NCBI RefSeq assembly: GCF_019012925.1
Contig: NZ_JAGIRL010000031.1
Coordinates: 14,057-78,056 of the forward strand
DNA: 64,000 nt
Origin: Fusobacterium sp.
GTDB taxonomy: Bacteria > Fusobacteriota > Fusobacteriia > Fusobacteriales > Fusobacteriaceae
Reading direction: 5' to 3'
Shown piece by piece: positions 1 through 8,777 of the stretch (positions are counted from its first letter, which is position 1; each line of letters begins with the position of its first letter). The translations under genes and the position numbers were made by a program. The notes under the pieces were generated by a model. That model was not told the origin of the DNA and did not search any database. It saw nothing but the letters and a program-made list of their open reading frames with translations.

Positions 1-59
1 TTAAAGAGTTGGAATTTCAGTGGTTCTTCGACCTAAAGAATGGTGAAAATAATGCTTAG
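1..59 (+). CDS. C-terminal end of an unidentified protein (partial)
   Basis: In frame 3 the first 59 bases encode an open tail ending KNGENNA and a TAG stop at 57-59. The stop overlaps the likely ATG (52) of the following permease gene. In amino-acid ABC operons the gene before the permease is often the periplasmic binding protein, so this may be its C-terminus. That is inference from position only. Too little sequence is present for family recognition. Confidence 0.35.
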   Translation, partial: KELEFQWFFDLKNGENNA

Positions 60-834
60 AAGAGTTTTTTTTAGTACTGAAAAGGAGAGGGACTCACTAG
101 GTAAAATTATAGTAAATATTGTAATTTTAATCGGAGTCATTGGAATAGGAATCTACTATTCATTAAAAAAAATAGGACTAGAGTTGGACTTTAGTTTTGT
201 AAAACAGTTTCAAGGTAGAATTTTAGATGGATTTTTACTGACTTTTTATATAAGTATAAGCAGTTTTGTATTTAGTTCCCTAATAGGAGTAATAGTTTTT
301 CTATTTCAGAGAAGTAATCTCATTATATTGAGATACTTTAGTCTGTTATATGTAAAATTTATCAGAGGAACACCATTAATTATGCAGATTTATCTATTTT
401 TCTATATAATAGGTACGGCTTGGGGAATTGACAATCGTTTTGTAGCAGGAGTTTTAATTTTATCCATTTTTGAAGGGGCATATATAGCTGAAATCTTAAG
501 AGGGAGTTTTGAATCCATTGATAAAAATCAGATTGAAATTGCTAGAGCAATAGGCTATACTAAAAAACAGACAATAAAATTTGTAATCCTTCCCCAATTG
601 ATAGTTCAAACTATCCCAGCTTTAACAGGACAGTTTGCTTCAATAATAAAGGATTCCTCTCTACTTTCTATAATAGCTATAATAGAGTTAACTCAAACTA
701 TGAGAGAGATATCTTCATTGAACTTTAAACTTTTTGAATGCTATATATTATTAGGAGTTTTATACTTAGTATTTACTCTACCTCTTTCATATATTAGTGA
801 AAAATTGGAAAGGAGATTTAAATATGAGAATTAA
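52..834 (+). CDS. Amino acid ABC transporter permease
   Basis: Inner-membrane permease of the polar amino acid (HisM/GlnP-type) ABC family. It has about five or six hydrophobic spans and the cytoplasmic EAA loop (EGAYIAEILRGS..., with a conserved G in ARAIGYT) that docks the ATPase. The family's LTFYISISS start to the membrane domain is visible. An ATG at 40 is also in frame, but ATG 52 has a GGTGA seven bases upstream and overlaps the stop of the preceding frame, so I prefer 52. The last 11 bases overlap the ATPase gene, which implies translational coupling. The substrate (polar or basic amino acid) cannot be told from the sequence. Confidence 0.9.
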   Translation: MLRRVFFSTEKERDSLGKIIVNIVILIGVIGIGIYYSLKKIGLELDFSFVKQFQGRILDGFLLTFYISISSFVFSSLIGVIVFLFQRSNLIILRYFSLLYVKFIRGTPLIMQIYLFFYIIGTAWGIDNRFVAGVLILSIFEGAYIAEILRGSFESIDKNQIEIARAIGYTKKQTIKFVILPQLIVQTIPALTGQFASIIKDSSLLSIIAIIELTQTMREISSLNFKLFECYILLGVLYLVFTLPLSYISEKLERRFKYEN

Positions 835-1561
835 ATTACAAAATATATCTAAAAAATTCTCAGATAACAATATAATTTTAAATGGAATTGACTTTGAGGA
901 TGATGTGAAATCACTTGCTATAATAGGACCATCAGGGGGAGGAAAATCCACTTTTTTAAAGATTATTGCTGGGTTGATAGAGCCAACAGATGGAAGTGTG
1001 GAGATAGATGGAAAAGTTTTAAATTTTAATGAGAATGAGCTTTTGGAGTATAGGAGATCTATAGGTTTTATATTTCAGCAAGAGGGCTTATTTAAACATA
1101 TGACAGTTTTAGAAAACATTGTAAATCCACTTGTAAATGTACATGGGTATGAGTTGGAAGAGGCAAAAGAGATAGCTTTAAAATATCTGGAAAGATTTGG
1201 ACTACAAAATGAGATAAATAAGAGACCAGCAGAACTTTCTGGAGGACAAAAACAGAGAATAAGTATTATAAGAGCAATAACGTTCAAACCTAGATTTTTA
1301 CTTTTTGATGAGCCAACTTCAGCTTTAGATCCAGAATATACAGTGGAAGTTCTAGATGTTATTAAAGAGTTGAAATCTGAAGGAATAGATTTTATAATAG
1401 TAACCCATGAGATGGGATTTGCAAGACATGCTTGTGATAAGGTATGTTTCCTCTACAATGGTGAGCTTTTGGAATATGGAGAGAGTTCTAAAGTTTTTAC
1501 CAATCCAGCTACACCAGAGTTGAAAAGATTTTTAAGCAAACTTCTTGAATGGAATGTTTAA
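824..1561 (+). CDS. Amino acid ABC transporter ATP-binding protein
   Basis: ATPase partner of the permease just upstream. Walker A (GPSGGGKST), Q-loop (FIFQQEGLF), ABC signature (LSGGQKQR), Walker B (FLLFDEPTSALDP) and the switch His (IIVTHEMGFA) are all present and in order. At 245 residues it matches the GlnQ/HisP size. A GTG at 797 is in frame, but AGGAGA at 811-816 places the start at ATG 824. It is the last gene of the operon, followed by a strong bidirectional terminator. It supplies ATP hydrolysis for polar amino acid uptake. Confidence 0.93.
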   Translation: MRIKLQNISKKFSDNNIILNGIDFEDDVKSLAIIGPSGGGKSTFLKIIAGLIEPTDGSVEIDGKVLNFNENELLEYRRSIGFIFQQEGLFKHMTVLENIVNPLVNVHGYELEEAKEIALKYLERFGLQNEINKRPAELSGGQKQRISIIRAITFKPRFLLFDEPTSALDPEYTVEVLDVIKELKSEGIDFIIVTHEMGFARHACDKVCFLYNGELLEYGESSKVFTNPATPELKRFLSKLLEWNV

Positions 1562-1576
1562 AATTATTTAGAAATA

Positions 1577-1626
1577 AAAAAGTTGATTAACTTTAGCTTT
1601 AAAACTAAGGTCAATCAACTTTTTTT
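1577..1626. terminator. Bidirectional intrinsic terminator
   Basis: Hairpin with arms AAAAGTTGATTAACTTTAG and CTAAGGTCAATCAACTTTT, flanked by A and T runs on both sides. It lies between the convergent ABC ATPase (+) and dctM (-) genes and can end both transcripts. Confidence 0.85.
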
Positions 1627-1646
1627 ATAAAGTTTTTATGAAATTA

Positions 1647-2951
1647 CTATTTAATAAATCCACCAAGTTTAGGAAGATACATTGAAATTGCTGGAACATA
1701 TGTAACTAACATTAGAACAAATATTATTACTCCATAATATTTTATCAATTGTCCCATTACATCTTCTATTTTTAATTTACCAACTTTAACTCCTACAAAT
1801 AGAGTATTTCCTACTGGTGGAGTTATATTCCCTATACAAAGATTGAAAACTATTATTATTCCAAAATGTACTGGACTCATTCCAAAAGATTTTACTATTG
1901 GTAAAAATATTGGAGTGAAAATTAGTATCGCTGGAGTTACATCCATAAATGTTCCAATAAAAAGTAGTAATAGATTCATTAACAGTAAAATTAGGTATTT
2001 ATTACTTGTCAATCCTAAAATAAGATCTGAGATTGCTTGAGGAACACCTGTGAATGCCATTACCCAAGACATTATAGTTGAAACTCCTATTAGAAATACA
2101 ATTATTCCAGTCATTTTAGCACTTTCAGAAAAAATATTGATCAGTTGTTTGAATGTTATAGTTCTATAGAATAACATTGATAGAAGTAGAGTATAAACAA
2201 CTGCAACAACTGAACCCTCTGTAGGTGTAAATATTCCTTTAATAATTCCACCAATGACTATTATTATTAGTGCTAAAGATGGTAAAGCATCTATAAAAGT
2301 AGCCACTACAACTTTAAGTTTAAAGTTATTAGTTCCCTTCATTCCTTTAGATTTACATAAATATAGAGTTAGAATCATGCATCCTAATCCCCATAGTATT
2401 CCTGGAATATATCCTGCCATAAATAGTGCTGCTACAGATGTTCCACCACTAACTAATGAATACACTATTAAAGAGTTTGATGGTGGAATCAAAAGTCCTG
2501 TAGGAGCACTAGCTATATTAGCAGTAGCACCTAATTTTTTATCATAACCTTCTTCCTCTTCCATTGGCAATAAAATTCCACCCATTGCAGCACAGGCAGC
2601 TGTAGCTGATCCAGATATTGCTCCAAACATCATATTTGCTAGTATATTTGTTTGCATTAATGAACCTGGAATTCTTCCTGTTAATGATTGGGCAAAGGCT
2701 ACTAATTTTTTAGCTATTCCACCTTGATTCATTATATTTCCTGCTAATATAAAGAAGGGAATTGCTATTAAAGTGAAGTTAGATATTCCTGAAAAAATTC
2801 TTTGAGCACCTGTTACTAAAGTATTATCAAAAACTAGAGAGGGAAGTATAGCTAATATAGAAGACACTCCTATACTTATAGCAATTGGAAATCCTAATAA
2901 TAAAGTTACTATTAAGACAACAAACATTATTAAAGCTGTTGTAAATACCAT
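1647..2951 (-). CDS. dctM: TRAP transporter large permease subunit (DctM-type)
   Basis: Large membrane subunit of a tripartite ATP-independent periplasmic transporter. The 434 residues are almost entirely hydrophobic (roughly 12 spans) with the family's conserved loops such as GNIMNQGGIAKK, SGSATAACAAMGGILLP, IPPSNSLIVYS and NITPPVGNTLFVG. It uses an ion gradient to import the ligand delivered by DctP. The gene starts three bases after dctQ ends and has AGAGGAGG upstream. It is the last gene of the hexuronate operon. The clustering with uxaC-uxuA-uxuB implies a hexuronate substrate (glucuronate, galacturonate or a related acid), which is inference. Confidence 0.93.
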   Translation of the reverse strand: MVFTTALIMFVVLIVTLLLGFPIAISIGVSSILAILPSLVFDNTLVTGAQRIFSGISNFTLIAIPFFILAGNIMNQGGIAKKLVAFAQSLTGRIPGSLMQTNILANMMFGAISGSATAACAAMGGILLPMEEEEGYDKKLGATANIASAPTGLLIPPSNSLIVYSLVSGGTSVAALFMAGYIPGILWGLGCMILTLYLCKSKGMKGTNNFKLKVVVATFIDALPSLALIIIVIGGIIKGIFTPTEGSVVAVVYTLLLSMLFYRTITFKQLINIFSESAKMTGIIVFLIGVSTIMSWVMAFTGVPQAISDLILGLTSNKYLILLLMNLLLLFIGTFMDVTPAILIFTPIFLPIVKSFGMSPVHFGIIIVFNLCIGNITPPVGNTLFVGVKVGKLKIEDVMGQLIKYYGVIIFVLMLVTYVPAISMYLPKLGGFIK

Positions 2952-2954
2952 CTA

Positions 2955-3434
2955 TTATACCTCCTCTTTCAATCTAATAAATAGATCTCTTATATTTAAA
3001 ATACTGTATATTGAAGTTATTATTCCACAAGTTGGAAGTACAGAGTATACATATCCCATTGATATTCTTAGAGCTGGAGATATTTGTGTCATAGTTAACT
3101 CTGTTATTGCTTTTCCACCACAAACTAATACCCCAAAAGCAAATAATAAGATTACAATTTCACATAGAATAGCAATATATAATTGTGTTTTCTTATTAAA
3201 TTTTTCAACAAAAAACACCATACGCATATGATCTCTTTTTCCAAAAACATATGATGCAGCAAACATTGACATCCAAGCAAAAGAATAAGATATTAACTCC
3301 TCTGAAATTGTACTAGGATCTTTAAAAATATATCTTACTGATATTTGATAGGTTCCCACTGCTGTCATAAACATGAATAAAACAACACAAATAAAAAGAA
3401 TTAATTTATCTAAACCATTTCTTAAATTTTCCAT
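2955..3434 (-). CDS. dctQ: TRAP transporter small permease subunit (DctQ-type)
   Basis: Small membrane subunit of the TRAP transporter, 159 residues with four hydrophobic spans. It has the DctQ hallmarks of an N-terminal span, a Y-rich second region (RYIFKDPSTISEELISYSFAW) and a conserved cytoplasmic charged stretch (FGKRDHMRM). The ATG overlaps the dctP stop by one base (TAATG). It pairs with DctM to form the membrane complex. Confidence 0.9.
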   Translation of the reverse strand: MENLRNGLDKLILFICVVLFMFMTAVGTYQISVRYIFKDPSTISEELISYSFAWMSMFAASYVFGKRDHMRMVFFVEKFNKKTQLYIAILCEIVILLFAFGVLVCGGKAITELTMTQISPALRISMGYVYSVLPTCGIITSIYSILNIRDLFIRLKEEV

Positions 3435-4453
3435 TATTTATCCTCCTTCATCTGTTTTCCTATCTTTTGTATCTGTTCATAGATAGGTTTTAATTTAGGA
3501 GTAGCATCTAGGATTTCTTGATGAAGTGGAATTACTTTTTCTTTAAATAAAGCTACATCTGGATAGATAAATTGTACTTTCATATCTTTTTCAGCATGTA
3601 TTTTAGCTTTTTCTACAGAGTCTTCCCAAGCATCTCTTTGTACCTTTGAGATTAAAATAAAACCTTCGTTAAAAATTTCTCTCTCTTGAGAAGAAAGGCT
3701 ATTTAAGAATTTTAGATTTCCTATTAAAATATCAGGAACCATTTGATGCATATTGTATGAATAGAATTTTGCAACTTCTCCATGTTTATTACTTGTCAAA
3801 GCTAGTTCATTATTTTCAGCACCATCTATAACACTTTGTTGTAAAGCTGTGTAAACTTCTCCAAATCCCATAGGAGTAGCTGCTCCGCCAAATAGATCCA
3901 TCATTCTTATATTAGAAGCACTTTGTTGTACTCTGATTTTTAAACCTTTTAAATCAGCTGGAGTTTTTATAGGTTTTTTAACTGTATAAAAGTTTCTTGT
4001 TCCAGCATCTAACCAAGTTACAGCTTCAAATCCTGATTTTTCCGTAGAGGTAAATATTGGTTCAATTAATTCTTTATTATCCATAACTGTATGATAGTGT
4101 TCTGGGCTATCAAATAGATATGGAAGATTAAATATTTGATAGATATTATCAAAACTTTCTAAAATAGCATTACTTGCTACAGCAAAATCTATTGCTCCTG
4201 TTTGAGTTAATTCAACAGTATTCACTTGTGATCCAAGCAATTCATTTGGAAATATTTGAACGTCATACTTATCTCCAAGTTTATTTTCGATAAATTCTTC
4301 AAAAGCCATTAATCCTATATTTGTTGGGTGATCTTGTGCTTGGTTATGTGAAATTCTTATTATTCTTTTATTTTCTTCTTTTCCACAAGATGTTAGAATT
4401 AGAGCACAAATCACTAGTAAGGTAAAACTCAAAAATGATCTTAATTTTTTCAC
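3434..4453 (-). CDS. dctP: TRAP transporter substrate-binding lipoprotein (DctP family)
   Basis: Extracytoplasmic solute-binding protein that captures the organic acid and delivers it to DctQM. It has a signal peptide with a lipobox LTSC (Cys23), so it is probably a lipoprotein; most DctP proteins are soluble, making the tether slightly unusual. Family motifs include the LKGLKIRVQQS region, whose Arg normally contacts the ligand carboxylate, and GFGEVYTALQQSVIDGAENN. It starts with GTG preceded by AGGAGG. It lies 16 bases after uxuB in the same operon, which suggests a uronate ligand. Confidence 0.92.
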   Translation of the reverse strand: MKKLRSFLSFTLLVICALILTSCGKEENKRIIRISHNQAQDHPTNIGLMAFEEFIENKLGDKYDVQIFPNELLGSQVNTVELTQTGAIDFAVASNAILESFDNIYQIFNLPYLFDSPEHYHTVMDNKELIEPIFTSTEKSGFEAVTWLDAGTRNFYTVKKPIKTPADLKGLKIRVQQSASNIRMMDLFGGAATPMGFGEVYTALQQSVIDGAENNELALTSNKHGEVAKFYSYNMHQMVPDILIGNLKFLNSLSSQEREIFNEGFILISKVQRDAWEDSVEKAKIHAEKDMKVQFIYPDVALFKEKVIPLHQEILDATPKLKPIYEQIQKIGKQMKEDK

Positions 4454-4469
4454 GGTTATCCTCCTAATC

Positions 4470-6071
4470 TTACTTTAAGTATTTTTTTAGAGTATTATTT
4501 ACTGCTTCTGGTCCTACTAACATTTCTACAAAATATTTTTCTACTGTTTCTGCCAATCCTATCTCTTCTAGATCAACACCAAAAATCATTTTATTTTTTA
4601 GGATCTCCCTAAGTTGTCCTTGATATGTTTCTGGTTTACCAAATTCAATTCCTGATAATTTTTCTTGTAACATTGTTAACATTGGGTCAGGACTAATACT
4701 TCTTTGACAACCATTATCATCTATACCTAATAGGTATCTAAACCAACCAGCATAAACTAAAGGAATATATTTTATATCTGAAATATTTAACTCTTTACTA
4801 TCTAAATATGCTTTTAAAGTTTCTCCATATCTTATTCCAACTTTTTGAGAAGTATCTGTTGCTATTCTCTCAGGTTGATCTGGAATATATGGATTTGCAA
4901 ATCTTTCGTCGATTACCTCATCTATAAATGCTTTTGGATCCAATATTTTTGGTGATTCGACTACTTTTAAAGCTTCACCATACCCTATATTTTTAATAAG
5001 TTTATTAAGTAACGGATTAGATACAGCACTATAAATAGTTTTTTCATTCAATAGGCATCCATATATTGCTAATGCTGTGTGTAAAGGATTTAGACAAGTA
5101 GTAACTTTCATTCTCTCTGTCTTATCCACTGTATCTCTATCTGTTATATAAACTCCTGCTTCTGATTCTTCCAATTGAGGTCTTCCATTAGGAAACTTAT
5201 CCTCAACAACAAAATATTCAGCTTCTTCAGAGTTTACAAAAGGTCCAGAATAAGTGTTTTTACTAGTTACAACTATTTCCATATCTTCAAGACCTAATTT
5301 TTCAAGATATTCTTTAACTACTTCTGCTGGTCTAGGAGTTATCTTATCTATCATTGATACAGGGAAACTCACTTTAGATTCATCTTCTATATATGCTATA
5401 AAGTCTTTATCTACATAACCTTTTTCTAACCAATGATTAGCTATATCTTGAACAGCAACTTTTATTCTTTCACCATTTCCAGCACAGTTATCCATACTAA
5501 CTATAGCAATAGGAGTAGCTCCGTTTTTAAATCTTATATTCAATAGATTTGTTATTATACTCATTATGTGTTTTGCTTTTGAAGGTTCATTTTTAAAATC
5601 TTCTTCTACGATACTCATATAGCTTTTATCTGGAGTTTTAAGGTTATATCCCTTTTCTGTTATTGTAAAACTAATCATTTGTAAAGTTTTAGCCTTAACT
5701 ATTTCTTCCAGTTTTTCCATATCAGTTTCAACTTTTAAAGATTCTACAATACTTCCAATTAATTCAGTTGAAAAATCCCCATCTTTTGATAGTCTTACTG
5801 ATAATGTTAAATTGTCATATGGTTTATATACTTTATCAATGATTTCATTATCAAAACTTTCAGCAACAATTATTCCAGTATTTTCAAGACCTTTATTCAA
5901 TAGATTTTGTTGCATTTTTCCAACATAAGCCCTAAATATATTTCCAGCACCAAAATGTAACCATTTTGGTGCTTCCATTGTATTTTTCTTGATTTTTTCT
6001 ATGTCATATATTGGAGCTTTTATCTCTTTTATTTGTTTTATTTCTGCTAAATTATTTAAACAAAGTTTCAT
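4470..6071 (-). CDS. uxuB: Fructuronate reductase / mannitol dehydrogenase family
   Basis: NAD-dependent polyol/uronate dehydrogenase of the long-chain mannitol dehydrogenase family, 533 residues. The N-terminal nucleotide-binding region (HFGAGNIFRAYVG) and the C-terminal substrate domain (TTCLNPLHTALAIYG) are recognisable. Next to uxaC and uxuA the expected reaction is fructuronate to mannonate (or tagaturonate to altronate if it acts as UxaB). The neighbouring mannonate dehydratase favours fructuronate. An upstream in-frame TTG (6083) lies inside the ribosome site TTGGAGGATAAT, so the start is ATG 6071. Confidence 0.88.
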   Translation of the reverse strand: MKLCLNNLAEIKQIKEIKAPIYDIEKIKKNTMEAPKWLHFGAGNIFRAYVGKMQQNLLNKGLENTGIIVAESFDNEIIDKVYKPYDNLTLSVRLSKDGDFSTELIGSIVESLKVETDMEKLEEIVKAKTLQMISFTITEKGYNLKTPDKSYMSIVEEDFKNEPSKAKHIMSIITNLLNIRFKNGATPIAIVSMDNCAGNGERIKVAVQDIANHWLEKGYVDKDFIAYIEDESKVSFPVSMIDKITPRPAEVVKEYLEKLGLEDMEIVVTSKNTYSGPFVNSEEAEYFVVEDKFPNGRPQLEESEAGVYITDRDTVDKTERMKVTTCLNPLHTALAIYGCLLNEKTIYSAVSNPLLNKLIKNIGYGEALKVVESPKILDPKAFIDEVIDERFANPYIPDQPERIATDTSQKVGIRYGETLKAYLDSKELNISDIKYIPLVYAGWFRYLLGIDDNGCQRSISPDPMLTMLQEKLSGIEFGKPETYQGQLREILKNKMIFGVDLEEIGLAETVEKYFVEMLVGPEAVNNTLKKYLK

Positions 6072-6091
6072 ATTATCCTCCAAATCAAATA

Positions 6092-7141
6092 CTATTTATT
6101 TAGTTTTGTCAAAGTTTCCCAAATTCCAGTTATATAACTTGCTCCTAAGGCTCTATCATATAGCCCATAACCTGGTTTACCTGTTTCTCCCCAAATCATT
6201 CTTCCGTGGTCTGGTCTTAAGTATCCATCAAAATTATTTTTAGATAGAACTCTCATAATTTCAACAATATCTAAAGATCCACAACCAGAATAATGAGCTG
6301 ACTCTTCAAAACTTACTCCATCATTTAGAAGTTTTACATTTCTAACATGCATAAAATGTATTCTTCCCATAGCACTATATTTATCTACTAATTTTGGCAT
6401 ATCATTGAAGTTTGCACATCCTAAAGAACCAGTACATAAAGTTAATCCATTGTACTTACTATCAACTAAATTTAAGAATCTGTCTATGTTTTCCTCTTTA
6501 GTTATAATTCTTGGTAATCCAAATATAGACCAAGGTGGATCGTCAGGGTGAATTGCCATTTTGATATCATTTATCTCAGCTACTGGAATGATTTGCTCTA
6601 AGAAGTATTTTAAGTTTTCCCAAAGTCCTTCTTCTCCAATCTCTTTATATTTAGCAAATAGAGTTGCCATCTCTTCTTTAGTATAACTTGAATCCCATCC
6701 AGGTAGAGATAGTTCAGCATTTAATGGATCTAATTTATCAACTTGATCCTTATAATAAACTAATGTTGTAGAACCATCTTCTAACTCTTTATCTAATTGA
6801 GATCTTGTCCAGTCAAATACAGGCATGAAGTTGTAACAAATAACTTTTACTCCTGCTTTTGCTAGGTTTTCAATATTTTTTTTGTAATTTTCAATATATT
6901 TTTCTCTTGTAGGAAGTCCTAATTTAATATCTTCATGAACTGGAACACTTTCAATTACTTCAAATTTTAATCCAGCTTTTTCTACTTTTTCTTTTAAAAC
7001 TTGAATTTTCTCCATTTCCCATACTTCTCCAACAGGAACATCATATATAGCTGTTACTATACTATGCATAGTTGGGATTTGTTTAATATACTGTAGAGTT
7101 ACAGGGTCTGTATCTCCATACCATCTAAATGATAATTTCAT
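6092..7141 (-). CDS. uxuA: Mannonate dehydratase
   Basis: Dehydrates D-mannonate to 2-keto-3-deoxygluconate. The 349-residue TIM-barrel protein shows the UxuA pattern: N-terminal [13 protein letters not shown], the [15 protein letters not shown] metal/substrate segment, LCTGSLGC, and the FMHVRNVK and [11 protein letters not shown] motifs. It has a good AGGAGG-type ribosome site. It sits between uxaC and uxuB, so three consecutive steps of glucuronate breakdown are encoded together. No 2-keto-3-deoxygluconate kinase or aldolase lies in this window. Confidence 0.95.
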   Translation of the reverse strand: MKLSFRWYGDTDPVTLQYIKQIPTMHSIVTAIYDVPVGEVWEMEKIQVLKEKVEKAGLKFEVIESVPVHEDIKLGLPTREKYIENYKKNIENLAKAGVKVICYNFMPVFDWTRSQLDKELEDGSTTLVYYKDQVDKLDPLNAELSLPGWDSSYTKEEMATLFAKYKEIGEEGLWENLKYFLEQIIPVAEINDIKMAIHPDDPPWSIFGLPRIITKEENIDRFLNLVDSKYNGLTLCTGSLGCANFNDMPKLVDKYSAMGRIHFMHVRNVKLLNDGVSFEESAHYSGCGSLDIVEIMRVLSKNNFDGYLRPDHGRMIWGETGKPGYGLYDRALGASYITGIWETLTKLNK

Positions 7142-7167
7142 TTTTCCTCCTTAAATTTATTTATATT

Positions 7168-8574
7168 TTAATCTTTTAGTTTAAAGTAATTTTTTGCATT
7201 TAAATAACAAATTTCTTTGATCATTGGTTCTAGGATTTCTAAATCATAAGGAATTTCACCCTCTTCTACCCAAGTTCCTATTAAATTGCACATTATTCTT
7301 CTAAAATATTCATGCCTTGTGTAAGATATAAAACTTCTAGAGTCAGTTAGCATTCCTATAAATCTTCTTAATAATCCTAAACTAGATAGTGTAGTCATTT
7401 GATTTATCATTCCATTTTTTTGATCTAAGAACCACCAACCTGAACCAAATTGCATTTTACCTGGCATTTCTCCACATTGGAAATTTCCGATCATAGTTCC
7501 TAACACTTCATTATCTTTAGGATTTAAACAGTATAATATTGTTTTTGGTAATTCCATAGTTTTTTCCAACTCATCCAATAATCTAGAAAGAGAATAAGCA
7601 TAGTTATTATCTCCTATAGAGTCCATTCCAATATCTGCTCCTAATTTTTCAAACATTCTTGTGTTATTATTTCTTTGAGCTCCCATATGTAACTGCATTC
7701 CTAAATCATATTTTTTATACTCTCTAGCTAACTCTAAGAATATAGCAGTTTTATACATTTCTATCTCTTTTTTATTTAATTCTTTTTCTTCTAAGGACTT
7801 TTTAAATACTTCCTCTACTTCCTCTTTTGTAGCTAATTGGAAGAAAGGTTCTTCAAGACTGTGATCTGTTACTAAGCAACCTCTTTCTACAAAGAATTTA
7901 ATTCTAATTTTTAATGCTTCTACCAATTTTTCAAAAGAATCTATTTTTATATTTGAAACTTCTGAAAGCTTGTTTATGTAATCTTTAAAACCAATTTTTT
8001 CTATTCCTAAAACTTTATCTGGTCTAAAAGTTGGTAGTACTTTTACACCAAATTCTTTATCTTCTGAAATCTCAAGATGATATTCAAGAGAGTCAATAGG
8101 ATCATCTGTAGTGCATAAAGCTGTTACATTTGATTTTTTTATTAGTTCTTTTGTTGTAAATTCTGGAGTATTTAATAATGCATTTGCTCTATCCCAAATC
8201 TCCTTTGCATTTTTTTTATTTATTACTAGATCTATTCCAAAAAATCTTTTTAATTCTAAATGAGACCAATGGTATAATGGATTTCCAAAGCAATATTCAA
8301 TAGTATTTACAAAAGCCATAAACTTATCAAAATCATCTGCATCTCCAGTGATATATTTCTCATCTATTCCATTACTTCTCATAGCTCTCCACTTATAATG
8401 ATCTCCAGCAAGCCAAATTTCAGTCAAATTTTTATAATTTTTATTCTCAGAAATCTCTTTAGGATTTAAGTGACAATGATAATCAAAAATGGGCATATTT
8501 TTTGCATAATCATGATATAACTTTTTACTAACTTCTGTTTTTAAAAGGAAATCTTCATCCATAAATTTATACAT
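7168..8574 (-). CDS. uxaC: Glucuronate (uronate) isomerase
   Basis: First catabolic enzyme of the operon. It converts D-glucuronate to fructuronate or D-galacturonate to tagaturonate. The 468-residue amidohydrolase-fold protein has the metal motif DYHCHLNPKEI near the N-terminus, the LTDSRSF and RHEYFRR motifs near the C-terminus, and the HMGAQRNNNTRMF segment. The start is ATG 8574, seven to eight bases after GGAGG; the longer in-frame TTG at 8589 is part of that ribosome site. It is the promoter-proximal gene. Confidence 0.95.
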   Translation of the reverse strand: MYKFMDEDFLLKTEVSKKLYHDYAKNMPIFDYHCHLNPKEISENKNYKNLTEIWLAGDHYKWRAMRSNGIDEKYITGDADDFDKFMAFVNTIEYCFGNPLYHWSHLELKRFFGIDLVINKKNAKEIWDRANALLNTPEFTTKELIKKSNVTALCTTDDPIDSLEYHLEISEDKEFGVKVLPTFRPDKVLGIEKIGFKDYINKLSEVSNIKIDSFEKLVEALKIRIKFFVERGCLVTDHSLEEPFFQLATKEEVEEVFKKSLEEKELNKKEIEMYKTAIFLELAREYKKYDLGMQLHMGAQRNNNTRMFEKLGADIGMDSIGDNNYAYSLSRLLDELEKTMELPKTILYCLNPKDNEVLGTMIGNFQCGEMPGKMQFGSGWWFLDQKNGMINQMTTLSSLGLLRRFIGMLTDSRSFISYTRHEYFRRIMCNLIGTWVEEGEIPYDLEILEPMIKEICYLNAKNYFKLKD

Positions 8575-8596
8575 ATATATTACCTCCAATTAACTT

Positions 8597-8618
8597 ACAT
8601 ACTTGTATACTAGTATGT
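8597..8618. promoter_or_regulatory. GntR/FadR-type operator upstream of uxaC
   Basis: Inverted repeat ACATACT-(8 bases)-AGTATGT. Its core TTGTATACTA matches the t-x-GTa-tAC-x-a half-site pair typical of the FadR subfamily of GntR regulators (established knowledge of the family). It overlaps the -10 element of the uxaC promoter, so a bound protein should repress. The FadR-type GntR protein encoded at 9702-10394 is the natural candidate (inference). Confidence 0.7.
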
Positions 8619-8643
8619 TATAATATTTTTGTTATAATGTCAA
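8615..8643 (-). promoter_or_regulatory. Promoter of the uxaC-uxuA-uxuB-dctPQM operon
   Basis: On the minus strand there is a perfect -35 TTGACA (8638-8643), a 17-base spacer and the -10 TAACAT (8615-8620). It stands about 40 bases upstream of the uxaC ATG and overlaps the operator. Confidence 0.7.
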
Positions 8644-8730
8644 CTGTTTTTTACATAACAATTTGTTTTTTAAAAGGAAAATACTGTTTTAGTACAAATT
8701 TTAAAAGTGTTTTGTTTTTGTAAAATAAAA

Positions 8731-8766
8731 CTAGGGCCATTGCAAATTCTATTGCAACAGCCCTAG
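8731..8766 (-). terminator. Intrinsic terminator after the AEC permease gene
   Basis: Strong hairpin with outer arms CTAGGGC/GCCCTAG and an inner TTGCAA/TTGCAA pairing. On the minus strand it is followed by TTTTATTTT. It separates the regulator/permease unit from the uxaC operon promoter. Confidence 0.85.
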
Positions 8767-8777
8767 TCAAAAAGCCA

